Assembly (NCBI GenBank): GCA_944392955.1
Contig: CALXYK010000015.1
Span: 1-64,000 of the forward strand
DNA: 64,000 bases
Direction: 5' to 3'
From: an uncultured Alphaproteobacteria bacterium
GTDB lineage: Bacteria > Pseudomonadota > Alphaproteobacteria > Rs-D84 > CACZYB01
Positions 17,200-23,984 of the stretch are shown here, piece by piece. The notes beneath the pieces were generated by a model, which was not told the origin of the DNA, searched no databases, and worked only from the letters and a program-made list of their open reading frames with translations. The translations under genes and the position numbers were made by a program. How positions within the stretch are numbered: the first letter of the stretch is position 1; every line of letters starts with the position of its first letter.

Positions 17200-17754
17200 T
17201 TATGAATATCTAGTTACTACATTTATAACAGAAGAATCATCAATTTTCACATTTCCACCACATTTTGGACATTTCAACTTTTCCGTTTGTTTTAATGATC
17301 CTGTTAATTTTAATAACTGAGAAGAACATTTTTTACATCTATGTTCAAAGGTAAACACCTGAACATTTCCATGTTCGTCCTTCCATGACATAAAAAATTC
17401 AATTTGCATTTGAAAAGTATGACATACTGGGCAATAATAACCTCTATCCAAACAACACGAAGCAAAAATATTTTCCATACCCACCTTTTCCGCAATTTTT
17501 CTAGCTTTTTCAACTTCTGGCATAACCTGATTATATTTTTCCAGTTTCAAAGGGTGCTTTTTAATTTTATTATAAATTGAATTTAACTTTTTATCACTTA
17601 ATTTTCTATCCAACAAAAACAAAGCTATCTTTTTATGATGTTTAGGAACAATCCCCGAAGCCGGAAATGTAAGCAATGCATTAAAAGAAAAATCACAAGT
17701 CGGAGTTTCCTTATCCACATTTTCACAAATATATTTAGCACATAATCTTTCCAT
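17200..17754 (-). CDS. Zinc-ribbon protein, first of a tandem pair
   Basis: 184 residues and a paralogue of the following gene: the same order of MERL...CEN, CDFSF-x-ALLTFP, a KHH/KKHQKIA helix, a (K)VG(M/I)(E/D)N(I/V)F(A/V)S turn, then (R)GYYCPVCH, CKKCSSQLLKL and KCPKCGGN(V/I). The cysteines are all conserved, which supports real zinc sites. No Shine-Dalgarno is obvious before ATG 17754. It stands alone with its copy between glmS and a phosphoesterase gene, which gives no clue to its job. I do not recognise the family. Confidence 0.75.
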   Translation of the reverse strand: MERLCAKYICENVDKETPTCDFSFNALLTFPASGIVPKHHKKIALFLLDRKLSDKKLNSIYNKIKKHPLKLEKYNQVMPEVEKARKIAEKVGMENIFASCCLDRGYYCPVCHTFQMQIEFFMSWKDEHGNVQVFTFEHRCKKCSSQLLKLTGSLKQTEKLKCPKCGGNVKIDDSSVINVVTRYS

Positions 17755-17874
17755 ACGAAAAGGATAACATAATTTTAAATATCCTCAATAAAAAAATGCA
17801 ATTTATTCATATTTTTTATGAAAGAAGACAAAAAAACAATACCCTTTACTTTTCAAAAGGATTAAAATATACAT

Positions 17875-18978
17875 TTACTTTACATTGACCACAACAAATT
17901 CAGATTTTGTACCGGTTTTAAATTTAATTTCCCAATCGGAAATTCCAGATGACACAATAAAATCCGTTCCATCTAACCTTTGATAACCATAAACTAAATC
18001 ATTTGCCCCAATCCATTTTCCAACCTGATTAAAAGGGAACATTTGTCCCCCATGTGTATGTCCACTTAAAACCAAATCTACCTGTGCCAACCTTTGATTG
18101 TCAAAATCAACTGGCTGGTGGTCCAAAACAATAAGATACTTACTTTTATCCAAACTCTTTGTCAGTTCAAAAATAGATTTTCTATTCCCCAATAATTTCA
18201 TATCCTCGGAATAATCTTTTCTTCCAATCACATAAAAAGAATTATTAAAAAATAACACTTCATCCCGTAATACTTTTATATTATTTTTCATTAGTTCCTT
18301 TGATAAATCATCAGCACTAAATCCCCTATAATCAGAACCATAATACCCCTTGTCATGATTACCACTAACAAAATATATACCATATTTCGTTTTCATCTCA
18401 CCCAAGGCTTTTGTTGCATCTATCATATCTTGTTTAGATGTAGAATCATCAACATAATCCCCAACAACAAAAACAATATCAGGTTTTTCATTTTGCATCA
18501 TCTTCACATATTTTTTAAATTTCTTCCCATCAAAAGTCGTTCCAACATGAGCATCGGAAAACATAACAATCTTTAACCCACTAATGCCTTTTATTGTAGT
18601 CAAGTTGTATTCTGTTTTCCAAACATTATGATTAAAATACCAACCAAAAGCAAAAAACAAACTTGTTAAAGTTATTGCCATAATTCCGGCGTAATAATAT
18701 TTATAATTAAAATTTAAAAACTTTTGCATAAATGCGAAGATCATATCACAAATTGCCCAAATCATAGCAAGGTAAATAGTACAAACAACCGCATTTACAA
18801 AACTGAAAAATAATGTAATACCTCCTACAAATAACAACCCCGAACTAAAACCAAGCAAAAGTTGTTTTTTCCTGTTATATCTATTATTAAAAAATCTTGT
18901 AAACCTAAAACAAATAAATAAAAACGAGATTCCCCATAAAAACAACGATACCCCTAAAATAGCAATCCACATTTTCAT
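17875..18978 (-). CDS. Membrane-anchored metallophosphoesterase (YkuE/YaeI type)
   Basis: 367 residues. Four or five hydrophobic helices occupy residues 1-115, and the rest is a calcineurin-like phosphoesterase domain. Metal-binding motifs in order: FSDAHVG (D142, H144), VVGDYVDD, SGNHDKG, LDHQP and SGHTHGGQMFP. Proteins of this type (YaeI, YkuE) are two-metal phosphoesterases; YaeI-like members have been linked to UDP-diacylglucosamine or lipid-linked substrates, which would suit an envelope role, but the substrate cannot be read here. AAGG precedes ATG 18978. It follows the phosphatase gene at 18991 by 12 bp, so the two form an operon. Confidence 0.88.
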   Translation of the reverse strand: MKMWIAILGVSLFLWGISFLFICFRFTRFFNNRYNRKKQLLLGFSSGLLFVGGITLFFSFVNAVVCTIYLAMIWAICDMIFAFMQKFLNFNYKYYYAGIMAITLTSLFFAFGWYFNHNVWKTEYNLTTIKGISGLKIVMFSDAHVGTTFDGKKFKKYVKMMQNEKPDIVFVVGDYVDDSTSKQDMIDATKALGEMKTKYGIYFVSGNHDKGYYGSDYRGFSADDLSKELMKNNIKVLRDEVLFFNNSFYVIGRKDYSEDMKLLGNRKSIFELTKSLDKSKYLIVLDHQPVDFDNQRLAQVDLVLSGHTHGGQMFPFNQVGKWIGANDLVYGYQRLDGTDFIVSSGISDWEIKFKTGTKSEFVVVNVK

Positions 18979-18990
18979 TTAGATACCTTA

Positions 18991-19461
18991 TTATATTTTC
19001 TTGTTATCTTTTAACCATTTCAAAAAAGATTGACATCCTTCAACAACATCCCAATAAGTCTCATCAAAATTACCAGTATACCACGGATCTTTGATATTCC
19101 TAGGATTAGATGTAAAATCCAATAATTTATAGATTTTTTTACTTTTATCTTCACCCAACAGAGTCTTCAAATCTTCAATATTGCCCTCATCCATTGTCAA
19201 TATATAGTCAAAGTTTTGATAATCAGATTTACGAATTTGTTTTGAATAATGTTCTGAAAAAGGAACTTTCATCTCCGTCAATATATCTTTTGTCCTATAA
19301 TATATTCCGACATGATCTTTTTCATTATGATCATGGGTACCCGCTGAATCTATCTCAAATAATTCGGTAAGCCCTTCTTTATCAACCATTTGTTGCAACA
19401 CAAACTGAGCCATAGGTGAACGACATATATTACCAAGACATACAAACAAAACTTTTATCAT
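18991..19461 (-). CDS. Low-molecular-weight protein-tyrosine phosphatase
   Basis: 156 residues. The N-terminal P-loop VCLGNICRS is the C-x5-R-S signature (nucleophile C8, R14), and the general acid is D125 in DPWYTG. This is the whole set for the LMW-PTP fold. In Gram-negative bacteria such enzymes often reverse the tyrosine autokinases that drive polysaccharide export, but no kinase or Wzc-like gene is in view. Arsenate reductase ArsC has the same fold, but DPWYTG favours the phosphatase. AAGGAG precedes the ATG, and it is the first gene of a pair with the metallophosphoesterase. Confidence 0.92.
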   Translation of the reverse strand: MIKVLFVCLGNICRSPMAQFVLQQMVDKEGLTELFEIDSAGTHDHNEKDHVGIYYRTKDILTEMKVPFSEHYSKQIRKSDYQNFDYILTMDEGNIEDLKTLLGEDKSKKIYKLLDFTSNPRNIKDPWYTGNFDETYWDVVEGCQSFLKWLKDNKKI

Positions 19462-19576
19462 ACTTTCTCCTTAAATACAAAAATCATAAACAAGCTCAAA
19501 TTGTATTATAGTATTTTTTACAATGCAATGATTTTAAACTCTTTCCAAGACAAAACATACCCCTTTAACTTAAAAA

Positions 19577-19643
19577 AAACCGCCCAACGGACGGCTTTTG
19601 AACTTTTGGTGACCCTTAGAGGTATCTTTCTCGAACTGACCCA
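19577..19643 (-). pseudogene. Broken tRNA-Arg-like 3' end with terminator (att-like scar)
   Basis: On the minus strand this has TGGGTCAG, TTCGA and then GGGTCACCAAAAGTT, followed by a GCCGTCC/GGGCGGT hairpin and a T run. The same elements, in the same order and orientation, form the 3' half and terminator of the intact tRNA-Arg at 31547-31623; a 15-bp block (19601-19615 and 31541-31555) is identical. No 5' half follows, and the T arm can no longer fold. It lies at the far end of the CDI island, as expected for a 3'-tRNA duplication left by site-specific integration. Confidence 0.55.
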
Positions 19644-19727
19644 TAGGTTGTAAAATCGCAGAAAATATACCTCTACAGAGATTTTAGACAATAAAAAAAT
19701 TCTTGGGAAAAACGGAGTGTCTAAAAT
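19618..19727. repeat. Two nested inverted repeats beyond the tpsB end
   Basis: TAGAGGTAT (19618-19626) pairs with ATACCTCTA (19666-19674), overlapping the broken tRNA. ATTTTAGACA (19681-19690) pairs perfectly with TGTCTAAAAT (19718-19727) across a 27-nt loop. The second may serve as a weak terminator for tpsB; the first may belong to whatever disrupted the tRNA-like sequence. No transposase is present. Confidence 0.6.
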
Positions 19728-19747
19728 GTAATTTTTAAGTGGATTTT

Positions 19748-21439
19748 TTAAATTCTTCCTTTGATACCAACATAAACAGATGTATATCCCTTTGATGTCA
19801 TATTATCTTCTTTTTTTATTGGAACGGCATAAGAAATTGATGTATCAAAAAAGCCATATTCTAGTGCTATTTTCATCCCACTTCCAGAAAGTTCTACCTT
19901 ACTATCATCAACGTTTGATTTTACTAAACCATAGTCAAAAAATAAACTTGGAGTAATTGCTTTTGCCCATAAAGATTCAGTTTTTAAAATATAAGGCAAA
20001 TTAAAACTTAAATCATTCCTTACATAAAAACCACTATCACCACTTACACCATCTTTAAATCCACGAACAGAAGTTTCTCCTCCTACATAAACTGTTTCCG
20101 AGGAAAGAACTTCATCTTCTGTATATTGCCCATCAAATGCCATAGTGTAGCTTACATATCCAAAATTCCAGTTAGAATATAAATACAATTTATATGCATC
20201 AAATTGTGCCTTTTGTGGATAAGTTTCATCATCTTCATCTACTCCAAACCAATTTTTACCCTCAATATAGGATGGTTTTACAAAAATAATTCCTCTATCA
20301 AAATAAAATGTCATAGGCAAAGCATATTCAAAGAAAGAAACTCCTCGGCTTGATGAAGCATTTTGTGTTTTTATATCAAGCACTTTTGTATAATTATTTG
20401 GCTTTTTATAATTGATACTTAATGATGCAGAAAGTTTGTATCTTTGCCCACGTGAAAGAACTCTATCAATAATAAAACTTTCACTGAAATTATCACCAAA
20501 CGAATAAAGTCTTTCTCCACTTACTGGTAGTTTCATATAAGTCTGGTATTCCGAAAATGATGCATTGTTTGTAAAAGTCCAATATCCAAAAGGAATAGAA
20601 TAGCCCAAACTTAGAGCTCTTGAATATTTTTCATTTAACTCAGAGGTCAAACTGTTTGTATAACCAAGATTAAGTTGATCATTTATACCAAACAAATTAT
20701 CTTCTACTAAACTTAGGCCTAATCTATATTCTCCTGTTGATTTTGAGCCAAGATTATCAGTATAAACAGAATAACTTGTGGGACTTTCTGGTTCATTAGT
20801 GATTACAACCTGACTTGTACCATTTGCGTCCTCGTTTGCCTTTATTTCCATTTTTGCATGATTAGAAGAAAGTCTGTTCATCTGATCCAAACCTTGCTCT
20901 ATATCACGAAGGTTTAAGATAGAACCCAAAACCCAAGGAAAAGCAGTTTTACGTTCTACCTCTGTTATTCCAGTAAATTTAGTTATTGTCCCTTCAACAA
21001 TTTTTACCTGCAAAATACCATCTTTAAGTTTTGTTTGAGGATTAATCAAATATGCACCACTTGTAATATATCCTGCATCAATATAGGCATTTGTGACAGT
21101 ATTTAAAATTTTGTTTATATCATCAACACTCAAACATTTATTAAGATATGGTTTTACAATTCGGTTAATCCTAAAATTAGAAAGTTTTGTATTACCATCA
21201 AATTCAACTGTTTTTATATCAACACATTTTGAAGATTTTGGTTTTTGAGTTTTTGGTTCAGCATATTTAAGTATTGAGGTAGGAAATTTCCTTATCGCAC
21301 GATCAAGCTCTTGCTTTTGAAATCCAGCATCAATTAACTGCTGTTGCTGACGCTGAATTTGTGACGAAACCTGCGCCTTTACTGAGGAAGTAAATGTGAA
21401 GAGAAATATAAAAATATAAGTTAGTAATTTAGTCATCAT
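19748..21439 (-). CDS. TpsB/CdiB outer-membrane transporter (ShlB/FhaC family)
   Basis: 563 residues. Signal peptide 1-23 (a second in-frame ATG at 21436 removes one residue), then a Gln-rich periplasmic helix and two POTRA domains (first about 70-145: VDIKTVEFDGNTKLS, AYIDAGYITSGAYL), then a 16-strand barrel. The VRGF motif of loop L6 is present (GGETSVRGFKDG, about residue 460). TpsB proteins export their TpsA partner across the outer membrane. The partner is the 2374-residue protein at the head of the same transcript; order tpsA first and tpsB last is unusual but known. The start overlaps the stop of the 82-residue gene by 11 nt. Its first 47 bp are duplicated at 23220-23266. Confidence 0.93.
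   Translation of the reverse strand: MMTKLLTYIFIFLFTFTSSVKAQVSSQIQRQQQQLIDAGFQKQELDRAIRKFPTSILKYAEPKTQKPKSSKCVDIKTVEFDGNTKLSNFRINRIVKPYLNKCLSVDDINKILNTVTNAYIDAGYITSGAYLINPQTKLKDGILQVKIVEGTITKFTGITEVERKTAFPWVLGSILNLRDIEQGLDQMNRLSSNHAKMEIKANEDANGTSQVVITNEPESPTSYSVYTDNLGSKSTGEYRLGLSLVEDNLFGINDQLNLGYTNSLTSELNEKYSRALSLGYSIPFGYWTFTNNASFSEYQTYMKLPVSGERLYSFGDNFSESFIIDRVLSRGQRYKLSASLSINYKKPNNYTKVLDIKTQNASSSRGVSFFEYALPMTFYFDRGIIFVKPSYIEGKNWFGVDEDDETYPQKAQFDAYKLYLYSNWNFGYVSYTMAFDGQYTEDEVLSSETVYVGGETSVRGFKDGVSGDSGFYVRNDLSFNLPYILKTESLWAKAITPSLFFDYGLVKSNVDDSKVELSGSGMKIALEYGFFDTSISYAVPIKKEDNMTSKGYTSVYVGIKGRI
21390..21436 (-). repeat. 47-bp direct repeat, copy 1 (5' end of tpsB)
   Basis: Identical over 47 bp to 23220-23266. 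It encodes MTKLLTYIFIFLFTF, the signal-peptide core of TpsB. At both copies the upstream immunity-like gene ends in GAC-TAA overlapping ATG-ACT-AA, so both junctions are the same. Confidence 0.95.
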
Positions 21440-21677
21440 CTATTAACTTTAATTGCCATAATTTTCCTATTAAATCATCTAAAATTAAACCATCTTCATT
21501 TGGTTCATCATTTTTTTGTAAACCATAATTTATAAAAATATCTGTTAGTAAATCTATAATCTTATCTAAATCTTCAAACTGAAAATCAAATTTTTTATCT
21601 GAAATTACTTCTATTTTATAAGAATAACCTTTTAAATATTTTTCAATTATATATTTTTTTTTTAAATTTATAATCAT
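21429..21677 (-). CDS. Immunity-like small protein (82 aa)
   Basis: 82 residues, acidic toward the C-terminus (NDEPNEDGLILDDLIGKLW-x-LKLIDDD), with no signal peptide or Cys. Small acidic cytosolic proteins between CdiA and other CDI genes are typically immunity proteins, and position is the main argument here. No toxin lies directly upstream, so it may be an orphan left by module exchange, or a second immunity for the orphan toxin. Its stop codon lies inside the tpsB start (11-nt overlap), so the two are translationally coupled. Function inferred only from context. Confidence 0.6.
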   Translation of the reverse strand: MIINLKKKYIIEKYLKGYSYKIEVISDKKFDFQFEDLDKIIDLLTDIFINYGLQKNDEPNEDGLILDDLIGKLWQLKLIDDD

Positions 21678-21705
21678 TTGTTTCTAGCCTTTCCGAAAGC
21701 TGTTA

Positions 21706-21804
21706 TTATTTTATAATTAAATATTTTTCTTCATTAATACTTGTATCTGCCAAACATGATAATGTAAACATATTTAACAAAAGTAATATAACATATTTTT
21801 TCAT
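21706..21804 (-). CDS. 32-residue lipoprotein-like peptide
   Basis: ATG at 21802-21804, 32 codons, TAA at 21706-21708. Sequence plan: KK, hydrophobic core (YVILLLLNMF), then TLSCLADTS, i.e. a plausible lipobox ending at Cys17, then only about 15 further residues. An AGAG ribosome site lies about 7 nt upstream. Colicin lysis (release) lipoproteins have this size and layout, but a truncated periplasmic immunity lipoprotein or chance are possible. It sits between two immunity-like genes on the CDI transcript. Confidence 0.5.
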   Translation of the reverse strand: MKKYVILLLLNMFTLSCLADTSINEEKYLIIK

Positions 21805-21822
21805 TTTAATTCTCTTTCTAAA

Positions 21823-22164
21823 TTACAAAATTTCATTAAAATTATTATAAATTAAATTTATATTTAATTTGTTAGAACATAAAAGAAATGCTTCGGGAGT
21901 ATCTATAGAATTTTCATCTAAACCTATGGAAAAAGTTAAAGAGTTATCCAAAGTAAATCTAATTTCTTTATCTAATATAACATCTATTTTTACAATATTA
22001 TGATTTATATATCTATTAATATCTGTAGAAAAATAACATTTATTATTAACTGATAAGCAAATTTCATTATCAAATTTTAAATCGTAAACAGAAATATTAT
22101 CTTTTATATAAGTTAATTTTCTATTTAATATAATTTCATTTAAATATTTTTCTATTTCCAACAT
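21823..22164 (-). CDS. Probable immunity protein for the orphan toxin (113 aa)
   Basis: 113 residues, predicted cytosolic, rich in Asn, Ile, Leu and Asp, with a two-sheet pattern (VYDLKFDNEICLSVNNKCYF, IRFTLDNSLTFSIGLD). It starts 1 nt after the stop of the orphan toxin gene, and the Shine-Dalgarno AAGGAGAG is formed by the toxin's last codons. Such tight toxin-immunity coupling is the normal CDI arrangement, so it is assigned as immunity by position. No family recognised. Confidence 0.65.
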   Translation of the reverse strand: MLEIEKYLNEIILNRKLTYIKDNISVYDLKFDNEICLSVNNKCYFSTDINRYINHNIVKIDVILDKEIRFTLDNSLTFSIGLDENSIDTPEAFLLCSNKLNINLIYNNFNEIL

Positions 22165-22165
22165 A

Positions 22166-23266
22166 TTACTCTCCTTTTTTTATAGGGAAATGTCCTTTCA
22201 TTTCTGTATCTATTTGTTTTAGTGTATAAGGATTTAATCCTGCATTACTTTCTGGTAAAGTATACTTCACATACCCATTTGGATAAGCAGGAATATTCCC
22301 GTAATTTTTACTTCCAACAGAATCCATAATTCTCATTTCAATATTTTTTTCACTTAAACTACCTTTCAAAACAGCACCCTTCTGATTATATGTTGGTTCT
22401 GAAATATAATTTTTAGGTGCTGGAAAAACTTGCCCTGATGAATCAACAAAGAAATCAGTTCCTGTTTTTGGTAAACTTTTTATATTATCTACTGTACTTT
22501 TAGGAAGAGTATCTCCAAAATCTATAAAACCACTATCAAAAGTTTTATTTATAGATTCATTTATTGATTTATTAACTTGATATACTCCCAAACCGAAACT
22601 TATCATATTAGATGCTGAATCTATTGCTAAATCTGTTCCTGTCATATACATACCTGAAAGATTTTCATAATATCCGGCACTATTTTTACCTTGAGAATAA
22701 ATAAAACCATCTTCCATTAAACCTGTTGCTCCGATTGATGTAAAACCAAGCCCAGAAATTAAATTACTTCCACCAGCAGTACCAATTGATGTAATCAATC
22801 CTAATGAATTTTTTGAAGTCGAATATAATAAAGCATTTCCACTAACTTTACTACCATACTCTGTCATATATAATCCATTCTCATCAGGACCATTTTTCCA
22901 ACTTGCAACATTTGATCCTATACTTTCAGCACTTTTTCCAGCAATATATGTGGACCAAGCCCAAAGTCCAACCTTTCCTATAGCAAAAGCTGTTCCTATA
23001 ATACTTGTATTTCCTTCACCATTTCCTGCCTGACTACTATTATAATCATTTAATAAACTTAGACTGCCTGCACTTCCTATTGTAAGATTATTTTCTTTCA
23101 TCCACTCGGTTTTACTCATACCATTAGTATTTTCGTTTCCAAAATTCTTCAAACTGAATATTCCGGCTCCGGTTTCTCCTCTATTTATTGAATCAGAATA
23201 TCCTGCATTTACGGAAGATGTAAATGTGAAGAGAAATATAAAAATATAAGTTAGTAATTTAGTCAT
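22166..23266 (-). CDS. Orphan CDI toxin module carrying a TpsB-derived signal peptide
   Basis: 366 residues. Residues 1-21 are the TpsB signal peptide (identical DNA over 47 bp), then a short joint (AGYSDS). Then comes the segment INRGETGAGIFSLKNFGNEN through WMKENNLTIGS and GNGEGN, nearly identical to the entry region of the toxin in TpsA (about residue 2155 onward). After GNGEGN the sequence is unrelated to the TpsA tip. A Gly/Ser-rich hydrophobic stretch (translocation-like, 70-240) leads to a C-terminal region of about 110 residues with TDFFVDSSGQVFPAPKNY, which I cannot name. So this is a displaced CdiA-CT with its own start and export signal. Its partner immunity gene follows directly. 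Confidence 0.8.
   Translation of the reverse strand: MTKLLTYIFIFLFTFTSSVNAGYSDSINRGETGAGIFSLKNFGNENTNGMSKTEWMKENNLTIGSAGSLSLLNDYNSSQAGNGEGNTSIIGTAFAIGKVGLWAWSTYIAGKSAESIGSNVASWKNGPDENGLYMTEYGSKVSGNALLYSTSKNSLGLITSIGTAGGSNLISGLGFTSIGATGLMEDGFIYSQGKNSAGYYENLSGMYMTGTDLAIDSASNMISFGLGVYQVNKSINESINKTFDSGFIDFGDTLPKSTVDNIKSLPKTGTDFFVDSSGQVFPAPKNYISEPTYNQKGAVLKGSLSEKNIEMRIMDSVGSKNYGNIPAYPNGYVKYTLPESNAGLNPYTLKQIDTEMKGHFPIKKGE
23009..23190 (-). repeat. 182-bp toxin-entry direct repeat, copy 1 (orphan toxin)
   Basis: Aligns without gaps to 24448-24629 in tpsA, with roughly 20 differences clustered at the downstream end. It encodes the INRGETG to GNGEGN segment. A shared homology arm before the variable toxin tip is what allows CDI toxin tips to be exchanged by recombination. 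Confidence 0.93.
23220..23266 (-). repeat. 47-bp direct repeat, copy 2 (start of orphan toxin)
   Basis: Perfect copy of 21390-21436 (5' end of tpsB). The copies lie 1830 bp apart in the same orientation, bracketing the orphan toxin, its immunity gene, the 32-residue peptide and the 82-residue gene. Confidence 0.95.
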
Positions 23267-23561
23267 TTATAAAAAGATGTCTAGTATTAATTTGTAAATT
23301 GTTAACTTCATTCTTTACTATTTCTATATCATCTACTAAATTAGAAATTGTAACAATTTCTAATTTGTCTAAACTTTCAATAATTTCATCCGCAAAATTT
23401 TCTGATTCTTCAGCATATTTATTCCAAAAATAAAACCAAGTAGCTCCTATATTTAATAATTCTTTTATTAAATTTTCTTTTGTACAAACTATTGCTAAAG
23501 TTGGTTCGTTAGATAAATCTTTTAATCTTTTTATATTATCAATAAAAATTTTTTTATACAT
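23259..23561 (-). CDS. Orphan immunity-like protein (100 aa)
   Basis: 100 residues, no signal peptide, with an alpha/beta pattern (LAIVCTKENLIKELLNIGATW, FYFWNKYAEES, LEIVTISNLV). It begins 3 nt after the previous gene, whose last codons (AAG AGG) supply the ribosome site, and its stop overlaps the start of the orphan toxin by 8 nt. No toxin tip lies directly before it, since the 139-residue gene is between. It may be the immunity gene of a toxin tip since lost. Assigned by position only. Confidence 0.6.
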   Translation of the reverse strand: MYKKIFIDNIKRLKDLSNEPTLAIVCTKENLIKELLNIGATWFYFWNKYAEESENFADEIIESLDKLEIVTISNLVDDIEIVKNEVNNLQINTRHLFIND

Positions 23562-23564
23562 TAT

Positions 23565-23984
23565 TTACCTCTTCGCAACTATATATGGATAGTATAAATT
23601 ACCATCACTATCAAATACCTCTCCTAAATAGTATTTTAAATTGACAGGAAAGTTTCTAATGAAAATTTCTTTTGTAGGAATATCTTTATTTTTTTGGAAA
23701 ACAAATTCAGGAGGTTCTTCCGATAACATATTCATCTTTAGTTGAGTAATATTCGCAAGACTATTTTTTCTTTCCTTCAAGTATATACATAAAGTTAATA
23801 TCTTATCTGACTCAGATTTTGTATTACATTCTGATAAAAATTTCAATGAAGATTCAATTATATCCAAATCTATTGTGGAAACTTCAAAAATATCATCCAA
23901 ATGACCACTAGGTGAATAATTTACATTTTGATTTTTAATCCAAACATTAAGTTTTTCTTCAAGATAATTACAATTTCCAACCAT
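23565..23984 (-). CDS. Probable CdiI immunity protein for the TpsA toxin
   Basis: 139 residues, cytosolic. A helical N-terminal half (LEEKLNVWIKNQ, IIESSLKFLSECN, KILTLCIYLKERKN) is followed by a C-terminal stretch with EEPPEFVFQKN and FPVNLKYYLGEVFD. Its start overlaps the end of tpsA by 17 nt, the classic cdiA-cdiI coupling, so it is the best candidate to neutralise the toxin tip of the TpsA protein. No family recognised; the assignment is positional. Confidence 0.68.
   Translation of the reverse strand: MVGNCNYLEEKLNVWIKNQNVNYSPSGHLDDIFEVSTIDLDIIESSLKFLSECNTKSESDKILTLCIYLKERKNSLANITQLKMNMLSEEPPEFVFQKNKDIPTKEIFIRNFPVNLKYYLGEVFDSDGNLYYPYIVAKR

Noticed and set aside
21678-21822. CRISPR or short tandem repeats in AT-rich gaps
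   Set aside because: I looked for regularly spaced repeats here and across the window; only the 47-bp, 182-bp and tRNA-end repeats and terminator hairpins are present.
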